From NCBI GenBank assembly GCA_002633025.1, contig NMRB01000258.1, forward strand, positions 168,669 to 232,668: a stretch of DNA of 64,000 nucleotides, in the 5' to 3' direction. Under the pieces are notes generated by a model, which ran no database searches, was not told where the DNA came from, and saw only the letters and a program-made list of their open reading frames with translations. The stretch is from Notospermus geniculatus. Its lineage: Eukaryota > Nemertea > Pilidiophora > Heteronemertea > Lineidae. Below, piece after piece: positions 1 through 13,896 of this stretch (position 1 is its first letter; each line of letters opens with the position of its first letter). The translations under genes were made by a program, and so were the position numbers.

Positions 1-752
1 TTCAACGATCCAAGTCAGGAGATAAAGGACTCCAATACGTGGGAGGCGACAAAACCAACTATAAACAGACGGAAGTGTTGATTCTTACAGGGTAAATGAG
101 ATCCCCGTCATCGCCGGCGACAATTTTGCTGCTGCTGTAAATTTGCTGACCTGAAATGAACGTTTTTGCAATATTCACCCGAGCTGCCTCAACTCTTCCA
201 AAGGTCAAATGATCCCTATTGATCATGTTGATACAAATCTCATTTGACCTGTGTGTGCCGTGACCATCCAATCCACAGGGAGTCAAATTGAACTGCCTAG
301 TTTATCTCTGAGAGCCCCAAGATTGAAATTGCCAAGCAAAAATATCAACTCAGTTTTCTTGACATAATGTCATGGCCACTGACAGGTCGTCTTGATTTGC
401 TCTTTGAAAAGTATTGTTATAACTTGTCCAGTTGTCATCAGCATTAAACTGCTGATGGCCATAAGAAACGATAAGAGGGATAGAGCTTGAGTCACGGAAA
501 TTACCTTCGCCGTGAATTTTATTCATGTTTTCTGCCTGGGAGGGACCGGGTCTTAAATTTGCCTGCAGTTGTTCACGTTGAGTGCAGAGAGTGCATTTTC
601 TTGACAGAGAGCTTGGTTGCCTTTGGTTCCATGATTTTCATCAGATGAACAAAGGGTGCCTCAAAGAATCAGTACTTGTACCCAGCATACGGCAGGTTTT
701 TTAAGTTCAGGGCTGGGTTGTTCAAAGCACCGCTTGTGCTATTTTGGTATTA
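1..752. other. No recognisable feature
   Basis: Mixed AT-rich sequence. I see no exon-like reading frame with splice signals, no tandem repeat and no inverted repeat longer than chance. Confidence 0.5.
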
Positions 753-905
753 CGGAAGTTTAGAAATCACACGATAAACCTAAACGTTAACGACAACATT
801 ATTTGTGTACCGAAAATACAATATAAAATCTGGTTAACGTGTAGTATTAAAAATAACGTTGTCGTAAAGTTTACGTTTATCGTTTGATTTCTAAACCTCC
901 CTGTT
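753..905 (+). mobile_element. Palindromic MITE, TA-type family, copy 1
   Basis: About 150 bp that folds almost end to end. The left arm reads GGAAGTTTAGAAATC and continues with a degenerate ACGATAAACG...AACGTTAACGACAAC. The right arm is its reverse complement (GTTGTCGTAAAG...ATCGTTTGATTTCTAAAC). The loop contains a GTACCGAAAATACAATATAAAA stretch shared with the copies at 37894-38042 (same orientation) and 58435-58588 (opposite orientation). There is no coding capacity, so it must have been moved by a transposase encoded elsewhere. The flanks here are less clean than in the 37.9 kb copy, which is bounded by TA on both sides. Tc1/mariner-type mobilisation is an inference from that TA. Confidence 0.85.
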
Positions 906-1162
906 ATCTGTAACGTGGCGTTATCTGCAATGGGCTTAACTGATGGAGATAACGCCAAGATAGCACTAACGTCAGGTTGGTGACAGATAGGCTTACTGTT
1001 TTGAACAAACGGGCCCAACTTGCCGTTTTTAGTTCCTAAACTCCATTTACAGAGGTAACTTCTGATATATCACTGGATCTTATCTGATGGCTGGTTGACA
1101 TGGTTGATTAGTGAAGTAAGCTGAAATTTATATAATTGGCAACTTATTAAGAGGATAACAGC

Positions 1163-1272
1163 ATCGTACAGAGGTACATGCTAAAACAAATTTAGAAAGG
1201 GGACAACATCCCAGGATCGTACAGAGGTAGCGTACAGGCTAAAACAAATTTAGAAAGGGGACAACATCCCGG
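1163..1272. repeat. Two-copy tandem duplication (about 55 bp unit)
   Basis: The unit ATCGTACAGAGGTA...GCTAAAACAAATTTAGAAAG...GACAACATCCC occurs twice in a row, at about 1163 and 1216. Small indels distinguish the copies. No function is evident. Confidence 0.75.
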
Positions 1273-4068
1273 TGATATTTTCTTTCTTTCAAATCCATCA
1301 AATGCAAGGACTAACAGAACAAAGCCAATCAGTCACCAAAACCAACCAGGACAATTGATGAATATCCTCGGCTAATTCACAGGAAGGACACCAGTCTGAC
1401 TAAATCAATAAAATAAAGCAGACGATAACACCATTGCAAACATTGTTCTCAGTGTTGACAGTTTAAAATCAAGGAGTCCATATTTCTGCCAAGGCTGATC
1501 GAAAGACTAACAGAAACCAATTGCAGTTATATGTTGGTTAATATCATGGCCCATTTATCAATTACCAGTGTCTGGTTATCTAGTGAACTCTAAATGATTC
1601 AGACCACAAAAATGATGTGTACCGCTTCCAGGTCGGCGAATGGTACATTCTAGTAAGTAGAAGGGACAAATAAAACTCCAGTGAGTGAAAAGTACAAACA
1701 CATCCCTACTAATTGAAGTTTACAAATGGAGCAGCTATTAGCCGGGGACCAAATAAAATGGTCGAGGCCAATGTGTTCACCTAGGGAAAGTGATGCACTG
1801 TTGTGTGGCCACTTACAGAAGAGGCGACGCTGAGCTTCTTTGTCGCTCACAGAGAGAAGAGGTTTGGTCACTGCTCTGAATGCTTCTTCGTTCGAAAGCC
1901 AAATGACATACTTCAAACCAGGAGGAGATCATCTCCTCCCGTTCAAACTCATTTCCACATGCTGAATTCCATTCCTTTCAATAGGTTTGAACACCAATGC
2001 AGCAATCTTTGGTAAATCACTATCATTAGTGATTGTCAAGCCAAGTGAGGAGTCCAAATCCCAAAGGCAACCACAACGCTTTTGAAAAAGATTACAACCA
2101 CTAATGATAGTGTTCCAACGCGGTGAATTTCTAGATGGTAACAAAGTGGGAGAGCTAAAATGTAAATTGTGTCTCAAAAACCGTAATCAAGTTCAAGACA
2201 TCAGCTTCCACTCTCAACAATTGACACCTTTGGTTTGGGTCTTCCGAAATCTTTTAAAATAGTTAGGTACATGTAGTAATTTTTTTTTCTTTGCGGTAAA
2301 CTAAACGGTGGAATCAGTATCAAAAGCATTAGACTTGGTCTCAGCTGCTGCTTGATGAAAATCCACATGCATGAGAACTCATTTGTACTTGGCTTCATTT
2401 CAACTGGCAATTCCTGCTCACACAAGTATACAGGTAAAAAATATTCCATCTCAACAATATTGCGCAGCAGGGTACATCTTTGTCCCCTTTTAGGCCTACA
2501 TCATCTATGCAAACGACTACTCAATCTCCATCCGGCGACTGAGCAGATAGAACAGGTTAGTAGATGGACATTGGATGGCCTTTTGGTCTGTTCGCCCACA
2601 TCGCTTGGCAAATGCTCGGTTCGCCCTCGCTCACTTCGCCAGTTCTGTACCGCACCAGTTGCAGCCTTGCCACTAGGCGCGCTGATCATACTAGTCTCGC
2701 TAACTGCCGCTTGGTGCGCTGATCAGTTTGGTCGGAGAACAGATCGACTGCTTTTCGGACGATCAGGTGATTATGGACGACAGGCGCTACCGGGCTCAGT
2801 ATTTAATCCTGCCGGTGATAATGGGGACCAATCTAAGGCCAGGGAGTAAATTATCCCGGCTCGGAGTCCCAAAATTTGTACGGGAATGTTCGTATACAAA
2901 CATCGACATCTAAAATCACCATCCTTTGTCAAACAGAGCCGATGACAACATCAGGTGAATGATCATGGGTCTCAATCTGCTGAGGTCAAGTCATCGCAAA
3001 TGCGCAATGGGACATATTATCCCTAATTGTTTATTCGTCCCTATAAATACGATTCAACCTCTGCATTAGTTGGGTAGATATTAGTATCTAGAAGGATATT
3101 TCAGATCAAGGTCGATGGCCATGTCACTGTTGACTCATTTGTTTCGCTGTAACACATCATTCCTGCAAAATATCCACCCGAAATCTACATCACTCTACGA
3201 GAAATGGAGCAGGAGTGCAAAGCTGGGCGAACTTCTCAAAACAACCGCCAAAACCAATGAAGATCGCTGTGAATTTCAGTGAGAAACGGTGAGGAACTTC
3301 GGCTTGGTTGAACGATTTTAAAATTATTAACTAGTACTGACAAATTCTTGTGGCGAATTTGATGAGCACCCGGCAGGTACCGATTTGATGGCGTAGTAGG
3401 CCTAGTGCAGCCTCAAAATATAGGATGCTGTGGAATGGGAACAAGGTTTGGCAACATCCCATAATAGTAAAAACGTTATTATTATGTAAATGTGCGATGC
3501 TAGAAATGGGCCACAAAGCATTCAGGATGAGAAATGCAAAATCAGCGGTTTTTTAATCGACGGCGACGGCTTGCACTCTGCATTCGAAATGAAACTTACT
3601 TGAGTCAAGCCATCTGTCAGAACAGCCCTGCCGACAGAACACCTCCGACTATCAATTTGAGAGGATCGGGCATTTCCGTAGCTTACCAGCTGGGAGGCCG
3701 GCGCAGTCTCCACACAGTGTATCGAAGTACGGAGAAGCACGGTAGAATACGGGTTTGTGCACCGCATGGAGTTCAGCCAAATATTCGCCACAAAATCACC
3801 CAAAACACGATCAGTATCAATCAGTTCGAAGAATCCCTTCTTTCAGACCTGGCCCGACAACAGATACGACAAGTGGTGAAAAATCAGGCGATTCCTTTCA
3901 GCGGTTTCTTGCGAACCGCGTCCAAATCACGAGACATGAAATGTTCTGTGGACCATGTGCTCACCTGGGTGAATGTACCAGAAGAACGAATAAGAAGTGT
4001 CAAGTCATAATGTCCCAGGGGAACAGCATACAGGGTTAGAACATCCTTTGTGGTATTGTTCATGAGAT
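1273..4068. other. Mostly featureless; GC-richer ORF patches
   Basis: Open frames of 158-165 codons occur at 2352-2849 (+) and 3534-4010 (+), but neither resembles a known domain. A strong donor-like GTAAGTTT on the minus strand near 3600 follows an open frame (3522-3803, -) without a matching polypyrimidine acceptor. At 2665-2725 the string GCGCTGATCA appears twice about 45 bp apart. I found no firm feature. Confidence 0.35.
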
Positions 4069-4340
4069 ATGAGCCAAAGTACATTTTTCAAGATGGACGA
4101 CTGGCGGCCATATTTGAATTCCAATCCGGCTGTATTTTGCAGCATTTATATAGGGTACCTAGACACATATCATCATTGCATGGTAAAAACATTCTAGCTG
4201 CTGTCGTTTAGGCAATATGAGCCAAAGACCCTTTTTCAATATGGCGTCCTGGCGGCCATATTTAAAGTGCAATAGAGCTAAAATTTGGCAAACATATACC
4301 GAGGAGGCGGTGTTCATATCCAACGAAGCCATTCTAGCTG
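4069..4340 (+). repeat. Two diverged tandem modules with a GGCGGCCATATTT core
   Basis: The string ATGAGCCAAAG, followed by TTTTTCAA.ATGG and CTGGCGGCCATATTT, occurs at 4069 and again at 4217, 148 bp apart. Both copies are followed by AT-rich text and the word CATTCTAGCTGCTGT. They are diverged, so this is an old duplication within a dispersed repeat. The motif resembles the 'ATGGCGGCCAT' modules common in marine invertebrate repeats; that link is from memory. Confidence 0.6.
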
Positions 4341-7300
4341 CTGTGGGGGTACGCTGCTGTAAACGTTGCAGTGGTCGTAACCATGTTCTAAAGTTTGATT
4401 GAAAGAGACAGGCAACTGCAGGTATGCATTTCCACTGCTCAGCTATGTGACAGCAGTTTCAAGCCCAACGAACGAAATTCCATTTGTGTCATGTAATTCT
4501 ACCAGCAACTGAAAATCTTTCCCTCTCTCAACTCAAACTAAAAAAAACGTTTGCATCAATTACAAAGGGAAGATTTTTTCACTGCTACATACCTTATCTG
4601 AAGAATATATGTGAAAAACATAGAAAATTCTCTTGATAAAAGCTATCAACCCAGACCAAAAACACAATGTCATCCCGCCTCTTCGACAAATTGAAACCAC
4701 CACCGTTTGAATGAGCAATATCGAAATGGATGTCAGGATACGATGCTCATTTGATGACCTGATGAAATCAATTTAATCCAAGTTGTTCCCCCATTGAAAT
4801 GGGGGTATATACAAGCACTTTGGAAAATTCACAGCAAAAGAATGGTGCTTTTCTTGCCATTGAAATTGTGAGATGAAACGAACAGGCGCGCCCTGAACTG
4901 AAAAAGACTAATTGAGAACCGAGCGGCAAGATTTAAATTGGATTGAACTTAGAAATGGCAAGAGACACTTGGGGAATCCATCCATTTCCTGATTCTAAAC
5001 CTGAAAGAAAATATTTCTTAAGTGTATTTCCTAATTGGTTATCATTTTAGTTAATTGAAATATCCACAGTGGGTTTCCAGTCTTTTGAATTCCTGTTCAA
5101 TAAAGTATGGTTACTTGCTTGCTTCACTTTTTTACACACCCGAAGGTACGCATATTTATCATCTAATATGGATTTCGTGAGAAAAACTGCACACACAAGA
5201 TTTTTTTTCTGTTTCATCATGTGCTGTTGATGATCGTCATCAATAACAGTTACAGTAAAAAGCATAACATGAACGAGGATAGTGAGGATCTCCTTAATTC
5301 TTGTATGAGTGCCTGCGGCAATTTCATCAGAAAGAGAAAAGTTAACTACTGAAAAGTTACGGAGACCTAGTCACATACATGTAGGTCTTCATTGAAAAGC
5401 AGCTGTGAGTGTCTTCCAATGAAGACCTATTCGTGGCGGGTTAATATCTTTTCTTTTTGTAGAATTATCAAATTTGTCGGAATACATGGTGCACCTTGGA
5501 TAGGGACAGGGAAAGGGATAAAAGGCACCCTTACACTATCATTTCTTGAGCCTCCTTGATGTTTTTAATCCCCGTTCTTAAATCAGAGCAAATTTGGAAG
5601 CAAAGAAGATAACCAAATATAGACTATCTTGGAAAAAAATAAAGAAAGTGACCTGACACATTCTTCCTTTAGATGAATAGGAAACTAAATCCTCTGACTT
5701 TCCAATTTGAAACAGAAGAAGCTGTCATTAGAAAGTGATTTTCACTTCCTCAGCTGTCATTTTGATAGAATAGTTGAGGTTCCCACAGGAAGTAGCAGTC
5801 AATAAGAATAATTGGCCAATAAGAAGAAATGCAATGCTAATTTATTTGAAAGTGTGACCAATTAATCACAAAAAGTGTGAAAAAGTTGGTGTAGTCACCG
5901 AAAGATGATCGACAGGCGTGTCTTCCATTTATCAAGATGTTATGGAGAGGTATGAGGAAAGCTAACCAAGGATTCTCCGCCTTTTGCAATCTTGACATAT
6001 CAAGGCCTACGGTCACTTCGCCCTTCGAACTACGCTCCCTCTTGGATTGAGCGAGAGTAGGAGTGATAGGAACGCTCGTCAGGGCAAGATGTCGGAGAGC
6101 ACAAACCTTTTCAACAAGTAATGACCGAAGCGGTTACGTCCTGCGATGTCGCTCAGAACATATCAATCCAAAGGACAAGACTGATGAAGGAATTCAGCAT
6201 CGTAGAACACAGTGCTCTGCCTATTGTCGAGCACTGAAACTGCTTGGATTTTCATACGCGTCTTAACAGTTTTGATACAGTGTTGAGCCACCGAAAACGC
6301 TGTGTATGACCCAAAACTGACTTTCGGAAACAGAGAACCACATCACTGATACGAAAATAAAAAATAATCAGGTAGACCACATTTTTGAAATAAATAACTA
6401 ACAAGTTCCCTATTGAACGATGATGGTCAATTAAGTATACATGTACCCTAAGGTGACGTCTGAATGAATCGATAATTGGTGATGCAGGAAAAATTCCAGG
6501 TAATCTGAATTCACTCTAATCGTTTCACAAATTTAATTGGGTTTTAAATCAGGTGTTGAGGCAAATAGCTTGCGGATACAGTAGTTAATCAGCCAATTTC
6601 AACATTAATTGCTCCCTGTAAGAGAACTAAGAAATATTACCCTGTAAGAAGGATTCAGCACAGTCTGCCATTTTTAAAGGGTGAAAATCAAGGCTTGCCA
6701 GAAATCTCCTCCCAATCCATAACTGTCGTGGAATTGTAAAGGGGCTGTAAAGGACAGCAGACAAAATAGAAATAAAAAATTTAAATGAAAAAAGAAATTT
6801 CTTCAAACCGTTAAGCGGCGAAAAAGTTCTTTTTCGAAAAATTACTGGCTTTTTATCCATTCTGGGCATCTTCCGACCAATTTTGAAAAAAATCTTTCTT
6901 GCTTAAAGCCCTGATTGAAACTTCATTTAAATTTCAGCGAACTTCTTATTTCATAATCATTTACATTCAGTTAACATCTTGGTGTAGCGGGGTTTAAACA
7001 AACCGTCCATTAGCCAAAATTGAGGAGTTATAAGCAGCTCTATATCAAAAGTATTTGTGTCACGTAACTGATTGGCCGATGCCGGAGCTACAGACTATCA
7101 GCCCACCAATGGGCCCCAACAAGATATTGGTACATGTGTCATTCAGTCCACATCAATATACTTCCTTTTTGATTCCTTACTTGACCTTCCACAGTACCAC
7201 ATAAATGAGAACTTGTAATTTTACCACTTTTACTCGATACACACACATCACAATTAGAAAAATGTTATTGACAGAGGTGAACTTCTGATGTTTAGTTTCT

Positions 7301-9350
7301 TGTACATTTTTCTTTCAGGTCAAATCACCTTTTCGCTTTGTCAAGAACACGAATCACGCCCCAGGCAACGTTCCTTTCAGTCCCTTACAGTCAATGGATA
7401 GCAAACAGTGCCATTCTTTGACAATAGTTGAGAACTTTGCTTAATTTATCACTCGACAGTGGACCTTTTTTGCAAAGCAGTCGGCTATAGTATCTAAGGA
7501 AATAAGACAAGAAATTGAAAACCTCCGACTCCAAGAGAATTGGAGCTCGAGGCTATTTTTGAACTGCTACAGCTATTTGCCTGCGGTTGTATTGATATTT
7601 ATCAATAGGATAAAGATCACTTTACTAGGATCTTTTATATATTTGACTCTGTCACTAACCATCACTACCCAACCCCTGTGGTGAACAACATACGTTTCGT
7701 CATTGTGTTGGAAACAATCGAATTCGACGATCATGCATGCCTTAGAATTTCATCGGCGGTATCGGATCTCTTTAAGATAATTGGCAGACAGCGTCATTAT
7801 CTCCCCAAATCAATAAACTTCAGAATACTAGGGGTTGAGTTTTACCCCATGATTCCTCGGTAACTTCATCACAACAAAAACCTACTTTTCAATGGATTTA
7901 TTTTTGTTCGATACGAACTTGATCGCGATTACGGATACGTTACATGGACACACCCTGTTTCTTATTCTTACTCATTTCAATGAATGCACATTGCTACTCC
8001 TCTTCTGGCTCTTTGATAGCGATTTTCAATTTCTTGTGACAGCACTTACAATTATTGAGCTTTCTTTACCTGTAGAGCCGTGGCCATTGATGGCTCTCAT
8101 TTTTTTCTGTAACTTTTCTCCATTTGTTTGGTGTGTTTTCTTTAATAAAATCAATGGAGTAATTACGTGTGAAAAAGAGGAACCGCGGACAACTGGGCTC
8201 TCCTGTTTTTTACCCATGTTACATTTACAGACAATTTGTTTCAGAAAGGAAATACTAGTATCTCAACATCGGCAAAGCTGCTGAATTTATTTCAGAAGCA
8301 CCCTGCAATACTTTATTCAACAGCAGTGTTGCTTAAAAGGAGCTGTCAGTGAGTTGACCAATAGGTGTCACTACGGCCTAATTCAATGCATATAGCGGAC
8401 CCATTCATTCTTGATCGAACACCAATAACGTGGAGTTTTCTGTGTATTGGTCCGCTAGAACTTTGCTGCCATCTTTTGGCAATAAGTGCGGCTGACTGCT
8501 CCTACTGAACAACAGGTTTTTCGCAATAACTTTAGGATTAATTAACTGACAACTGTTCTCTGTTTTATAAACCTATTCTCCGTTACAGTATCTATCGGCT
8601 CACCCTCACCTGTACTCAAATAACCCGATGCTATCCACGCTCAGCATCTTGTCAACACCTCTCGTGATTATCGATAACTTTAGCCTGTCAGAGTATAAAC
8701 TTGGACTACTTGCAAGATTAATGAATATTAATATGATGATCGTGCTATTGTTCTCAATGGAAGTTATTGATTCCACCCCGAATGACCTATGCCCTGAAAT
8801 ATACGCCACTTCACCTTGGTAAATATTAGTTATCCATTCACCAGTTCAAACTTCATGGTGAGTGTTCCATATTCCCAATTACAGGTTTGACCACTTTACT
8901 AAATTCTGAGCTAACACTGTTTTAACACTGAGATAATACCCGATTAACACCTGGTGGACACGTACGGAACTCTTGTTGACCTCAGGTCTTCCCTTCACCT
9001 GAGAAACTCATCAAGTGTTAGAAAAATGCCTTACAGATCACTAAAAATTTATAAGGCGACCTCGCTTATGAATCTTTGAGATCACGTATAAGTCTTTTAA
9101 CTCCTCCTGAACGTTCACACCAAGAGAGGACAATTCTCAGAGTAAGCATAAGCAGTTATGTTCTACTCCAATGTTCTTACTCTTCTTGATTAAACTGAAT
9201 GTTTTTAAAACGTGGAATAGATGTACTGTACATGTATAGGCATATAGGGACATCAATAACAGTACAAAAGAGAAAAATGAAATGCTGTGATGTCAGAGAC
9301 CTATCTCAGGTTCACTTTCATTTTGTCATAAGTCAAAGTATTTACAAGAG
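4341..9350. other. Long stretch with only small hairpins
   Basis: No exon-quality frame is recognised. Small inverted repeats are CCCCCAT/ATGGGGG at about 4788-4804, and TAGGTCTTCATTG with its complement at about 5382-5430. A weak imperfect inverted repeat lies at 8338-8506, with ends AGGAGC.GTCAG and CTGAC.GCTCCT and an inner TAGCGGACC/GGTCCGCTA pair. None has clear target-site duplications. Confidence 0.4.
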
Positions 9351-9353
9351 TTA

Positions 9354-9476
9354 GGTTTCCTGTACATAGAAGTATATGGTTTTCGAACAGGCCTGTTAAC
9401 AATGGCTTCATGTGGTAAATCCTTTGTGAAGCCATTGTTAACCAGCGTGTTCGTATACTTCTATGTACAGGAAGCC
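9354..9476 (+). mobile_element. Foldback MITE with TTA target duplication
   Basis: This 123-bp element is nearly self-complementary. The left arm begins GGTTTCCTGTACATAGAAGT and the right arm ends with its near-exact complement, ACTTCTATGTACAGGAAGCC. Inner arms also pair (TTAACAATGGCTTCA with TGAAGCCATTGTTAA). Both outer edges abut TTA (9351-9353 and 9477-9479), the 3-bp target duplication typical of PIF/Harbinger transposons; the superfamily assignment is inferred from that alone. There is no ORF of its own, and the 73-aa minus-strand frame over it is a by-product of the arms. Confidence 0.8.
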
Positions 9477-12400
9477 TTATTGACGAATCCTTGCTAACTT
9501 CAAAAGCCTCGACCGTTAACAAGGTTTCAGATCATCAACCGAACAACAGAACATGTTTCACAATAAGAGGTCACTGAAATTAAATCATTGATTAATTCAC
9601 TGGCAAATCTCTGAGTGAATCAGTGAACATTTTCCTCCACTGATGTACTTTGCCACCATCAAGCAAAACACGAAACCAGCTCCAATGACTTCTTCGACAA
9701 TTGAAAGTTACTGCCTGCAGATGAGCCCAAGGGAAGAAATTAATTTACACCTGAAACAATCGTCATTTAATTGAAATGCACAGATCTGCCTTACTGAATG
9801 CGACACCATGCTCGAAACCATTGACGCTTAAGGCAACTTTCAGCAATACAAATTGTACAAGGATTAAATGATGCTATTAAATGTTTTGAGAAAGTGCCAT
9901 GAGGCTGAATTTGGATGAAGATTTTTACAGATGCCAAGTTGCCTGTATTGTGGAAGAAAAGGTTGCACAACTCTGTACAGAAATGGATGATTCATTTCTT
10001 TTCTGCTTGACTCGATGAATCATGAGAATAATGACACAGCACATTTACCTACCATAGCAAGTGTCTGTAATGTATCTATATTCTGGGTTCCGATTGACAA
10101 ATACAGGGTGGGCCAATAAAAATGTCATGTTTCCCTTTTGTGGTAGGCACAAAGTACATGTACAGTACATGTACATGTAATTCAGATTCGTCAGCAACAA
10201 GTAAGTATTTCCGGGAATGGAACTCTTTAACAACACAACAAGCAATAGCTTAGTTCAATATTAAGGATGGTTCAGTGAAAAGGAAAGGCTGGCATCTGGT
10301 TACAGTGTTCGGCTTTCATCTCTCAGTTGGTGATGAAGTCAATGATAAAAGTGAGGTTGGTTATTTGGTGCTCTGGGTATATTTTATTCCATAAACAATG
10401 TGCATCTTACTTCAGGGACATACCGTTTCCGCCATTCCTTCTGTATTCATGCACAAAGTTTGAATGTATTGCTTCAACTGGAGTCCGGCCTGATTTTTTT
10501 CTCGTCTCTACGCCGGCATGAGCCAATGCGGTCTTGAGAACAGCGACCAAGGCCTGGTGGAGAATCAGGATCTTCAAAAAATCATACTCTAAATTGCTCT
10601 GTTAGCACCCCTGACCTCTTCCATGGTAGGCAAATAAAATGCACTGTGTAACCTACATTTAGGTCTAATATGAAAAACTCGACCAAGAAAGCTATAATCC
10701 CACTTTCATATGAAACAGATTGTAAGACACTTCGCAGTATTATTCAACCCTAAGGGCAATCTCCGCAGGTGACGACTTCTACAAATTTAATAGAAATACG
10801 TGACAATTTCACTTGCAATCAGCAACTACCTCAAGGAACAAATTTTCACCAAAAAATGTATCTTTACTGAATGAGAGTGAGGATATTATTCTACAAAATG
10901 CAGCATCATGCTTTGAATAAGATGTTTCCACCAAGGTGTTTTTTGCTGATCATCTTTTAGCGAACCTAACACAAGTCCAAGAATAAGAACATTAAGAACA
11001 CCGCTATACTATAGGCCTTTGTTGCGTAATATGACCCCGAATTGGGTTGGCTGTATGAGATGTGGACAGAATGGCACCATCAACAAGGCAAACACATTGA
11101 AATAGCTCTGCCACTCACGGAAATCAAGACGAAGCAAGTCCAACAAGATACTGTACATTGCACAGTGCAATTAATAGCTGCAATGACCTGTGCCAAAATC
11201 CGGGTCATTTTTTTGCTGATCATTCCTTGTCGATGATGAAACCCAAATCTGTGATGAGAAAGGGAGTTGACAGGAGAAATCAAACGATTTCATGAGCTCC
11301 GAGCTGGCGTGGAGCAACTCGGTCAAATCCCTTCATCGAGTCATGACTGAACCTAACTCAAAGTTCACGTCGACAAACCTGCAAAGCTATCCATTAGACC
11401 CAGTGAAACTGAATGGAGTTTAATGGCCCGAGGATCTTAACCCTGGCCAAGAATTAAATAGGGGAACAATTTGTGAAGAGGATGGCAAGGTCTTGGTGGA
11501 ATTGAAAACTCGATATTGGTATTGTTGGCTTGATAAAGCTGTGCTTAAGTAGCTGCGCGTATAATGCGATATTTGATCCCTTAATGCTTAAGGAACAGAA
11601 CCTTAATTAATCAGTGGCTTCCTGAAAGGCAAAGTTTCGAAATACAGTATCAGGCAATTACCCCTTTCAATAAAATTCGCCAATAGAACTTTCATTACTT
11701 TTTCTACATGTAGTTTGGGAGTAGGGGTACAGCTATTAATCACCGACATAGGTTTTTCAGTGATTCGAGGAAGTACATGAGGAATATTGCAAATGTTATG
11801 CATACTGCAATTAAGGAAGAAAGAGATAAAGAAAGGAAGTAGAGAAAATGGGAACCCTCCATCAAAGGGGCGTATCATTCTCATAATTCATAATGTGAAG
11901 TTATTTTTAGCATTCAGATCCATGTCACATCATGTAAAAACACCAACCAAGTGAAGCCAACGCCCCCCCCCCCCCTTTTNCTGTTACCACTTGCGGGTAC
12001 AGCATCATACCACCAATAAATCCAATACCATTGCCAGAATGCACATTTGATAAAAACAGTTGCATACAGCCCCAAGTCTCACAGCTAAGAATCCTGGCTG
12101 TCCATGTACAAGTGCGCACTAACAGTAACCGATATGACGAGATTGGCATTCAGGCTTCTGGTCATTCTAAGCGACCAGTGGATCCATTAATCGTCGTATC
12201 TCCGTTGTGAAATCTCCAGATATGTCATATGTCTATATTTTATACTGGTGGTCAGCAAACATGCAGTGCAGTGAATCTCTCCACGGATTGTTTCAAAGTG
12301 ATTTAAATCTACAGCTGAAGGTGAGTCCTGTTACTCTTATTATGCATCAACTGGCGTTACTGCTGCAGAAGCTGTGAATATGGGTTTGAGACACGCGTCT

Positions 12401-13896
12401 GGACATCCACATCCATTTGCAACGCTGTTCTTCCGACGCATTAAATTTTTTGTTTAACTTTCACCACATTCGAAATGGGGCTGTAGAAGAGCAGAGCTTC
12501 ATTTAGTTGAGCATCAGTTTATATTTAAAACACGACAGGCTAAGGAAATACCCCTCTGAATTCACGAATGGTACAGTCCATTCAGTCATGGGCAAGTACC
12601 ACTAGACATCCTCTCCCGATTCTAACTTTATATACAAGGTGATAGGTGGGGTGCAAAGTGGTCAAGGAAGAAAGGTCCTGTCACCAACTACCTTGCGTGC
12701 AGATCTTTATAGGCAAAGCCATGATTAGAAAACGTTTTTATATTTTTTCCTGAGCTACACACGTCAAAAAGGTAAACGAGAGGCATGAGAGGAAAAATTA
12801 TGAAGACAATGTGTAGTTCATATTGATTCATGAAAAAAATTGTAGAAGTCCAATAGTATAAAGGGAATACAATAAAAAAGTTACATTTCCTAAGCCTTTA
12901 AGAAGCTTTTACATGTCAAATGGCTTGATGGGATTCAGAAACGGAATCGTCGAGCCCGTTGTTTCCTTTCTTTTTTTTCAATGATTCAAGGTTGGAAAAG
13001 AAACAGGTGTAGCTTATTCCACTGAGTATAATGTTGAGTATAATGTTCTTGGTCATACTAGGATTATTTTTTAGGCTTACACCATCTTTTGTCCAAATAT
13101 TTACATCTTTCTATTCTGTAGTAGGCCTATGTCTTTTTTGTTTAAAAGATGTGTTCCATATTGGTAAAAAAGGTTCTTTCGCAATTTAGTCCAGACAATA
13201 TGTTATTGTTTTGCATGGTCACCTCTTAAGCCAAGCCCAGGCAAATACTACGTCAGTGAGCAGTCTATTAACCCTTTCTTTACAGCAATGGCTTCGTTAT
13301 GACTCAGTTTCCAAGCCTTTTTCTCCAACGCAACTGATGAAACCGTTGGTGTTAAGCTACGGAGTTCTTTTATTTCACCCATGTAATGGATGTGCTAAAT
13401 TGCAAATGCAAGTTCCAATGGAGCCTTAAACGCTGATTCGATTGAAAATAGCTTAAATATTACACTTTATTGCCTTTCATTTGCCGTCTACAGATACCCA
13501 CCAGCCTAAGGGCAAAGGATTTCACTTCAAACAACTTTCAATTGCTGAAATTGACAGTAATTGCTCCTATTGGAATTTGACGACAATATCGTAACATTTT
13601 AAAAGCAGGCATTCTGTGGCCGATTAGGACGATTACAGGCCATCGCTTCTGGCTGAATTGAAACGGCTGACTGATATTGACGTCGCTTTGTCCATTTCTT
13701 CTGGTTTTATGAAATAGATTCGAATGGCACTTTGACCCTTTATGTTGGCAATCGACAAAAAGGTGATTCACCAGGGTATGGTGGAAATGTGTCTTGTGGT
13801 GACACTGTCTCCGAAGTTACAGACATTTTTCAGATGTATTTTCTCATGGATGTGCTCTTGTTGCATAGGGCATTTGTTTCTTCACTTTGTGTATCT
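9477..13896. other. No gene recognised; gap base at 11980
   Basis: This stretch contains TACATGTA clusters (about 10150-10180), a poly-C run at about 11963-11975 followed by a single N at 11980 (a sequencing or assembly break), and a short direct repeat GAGTATAATGTT at about 13024-13042. Open frames here show no domain signal or paired splice sites. Confidence 0.4.

Noticed and set aside
2352-2849. 165-codon plus-strand frame in GC-richer DNA
   Set aside because: No recognisable domain, and a competing open frame on the other strand. Composition alone explains it.
8338-8506. Possible TIR element with AGGAGC.GTCAG ends
   Set aside because: Arms match over only about a dozen bases with mismatches, and there is no target duplication.
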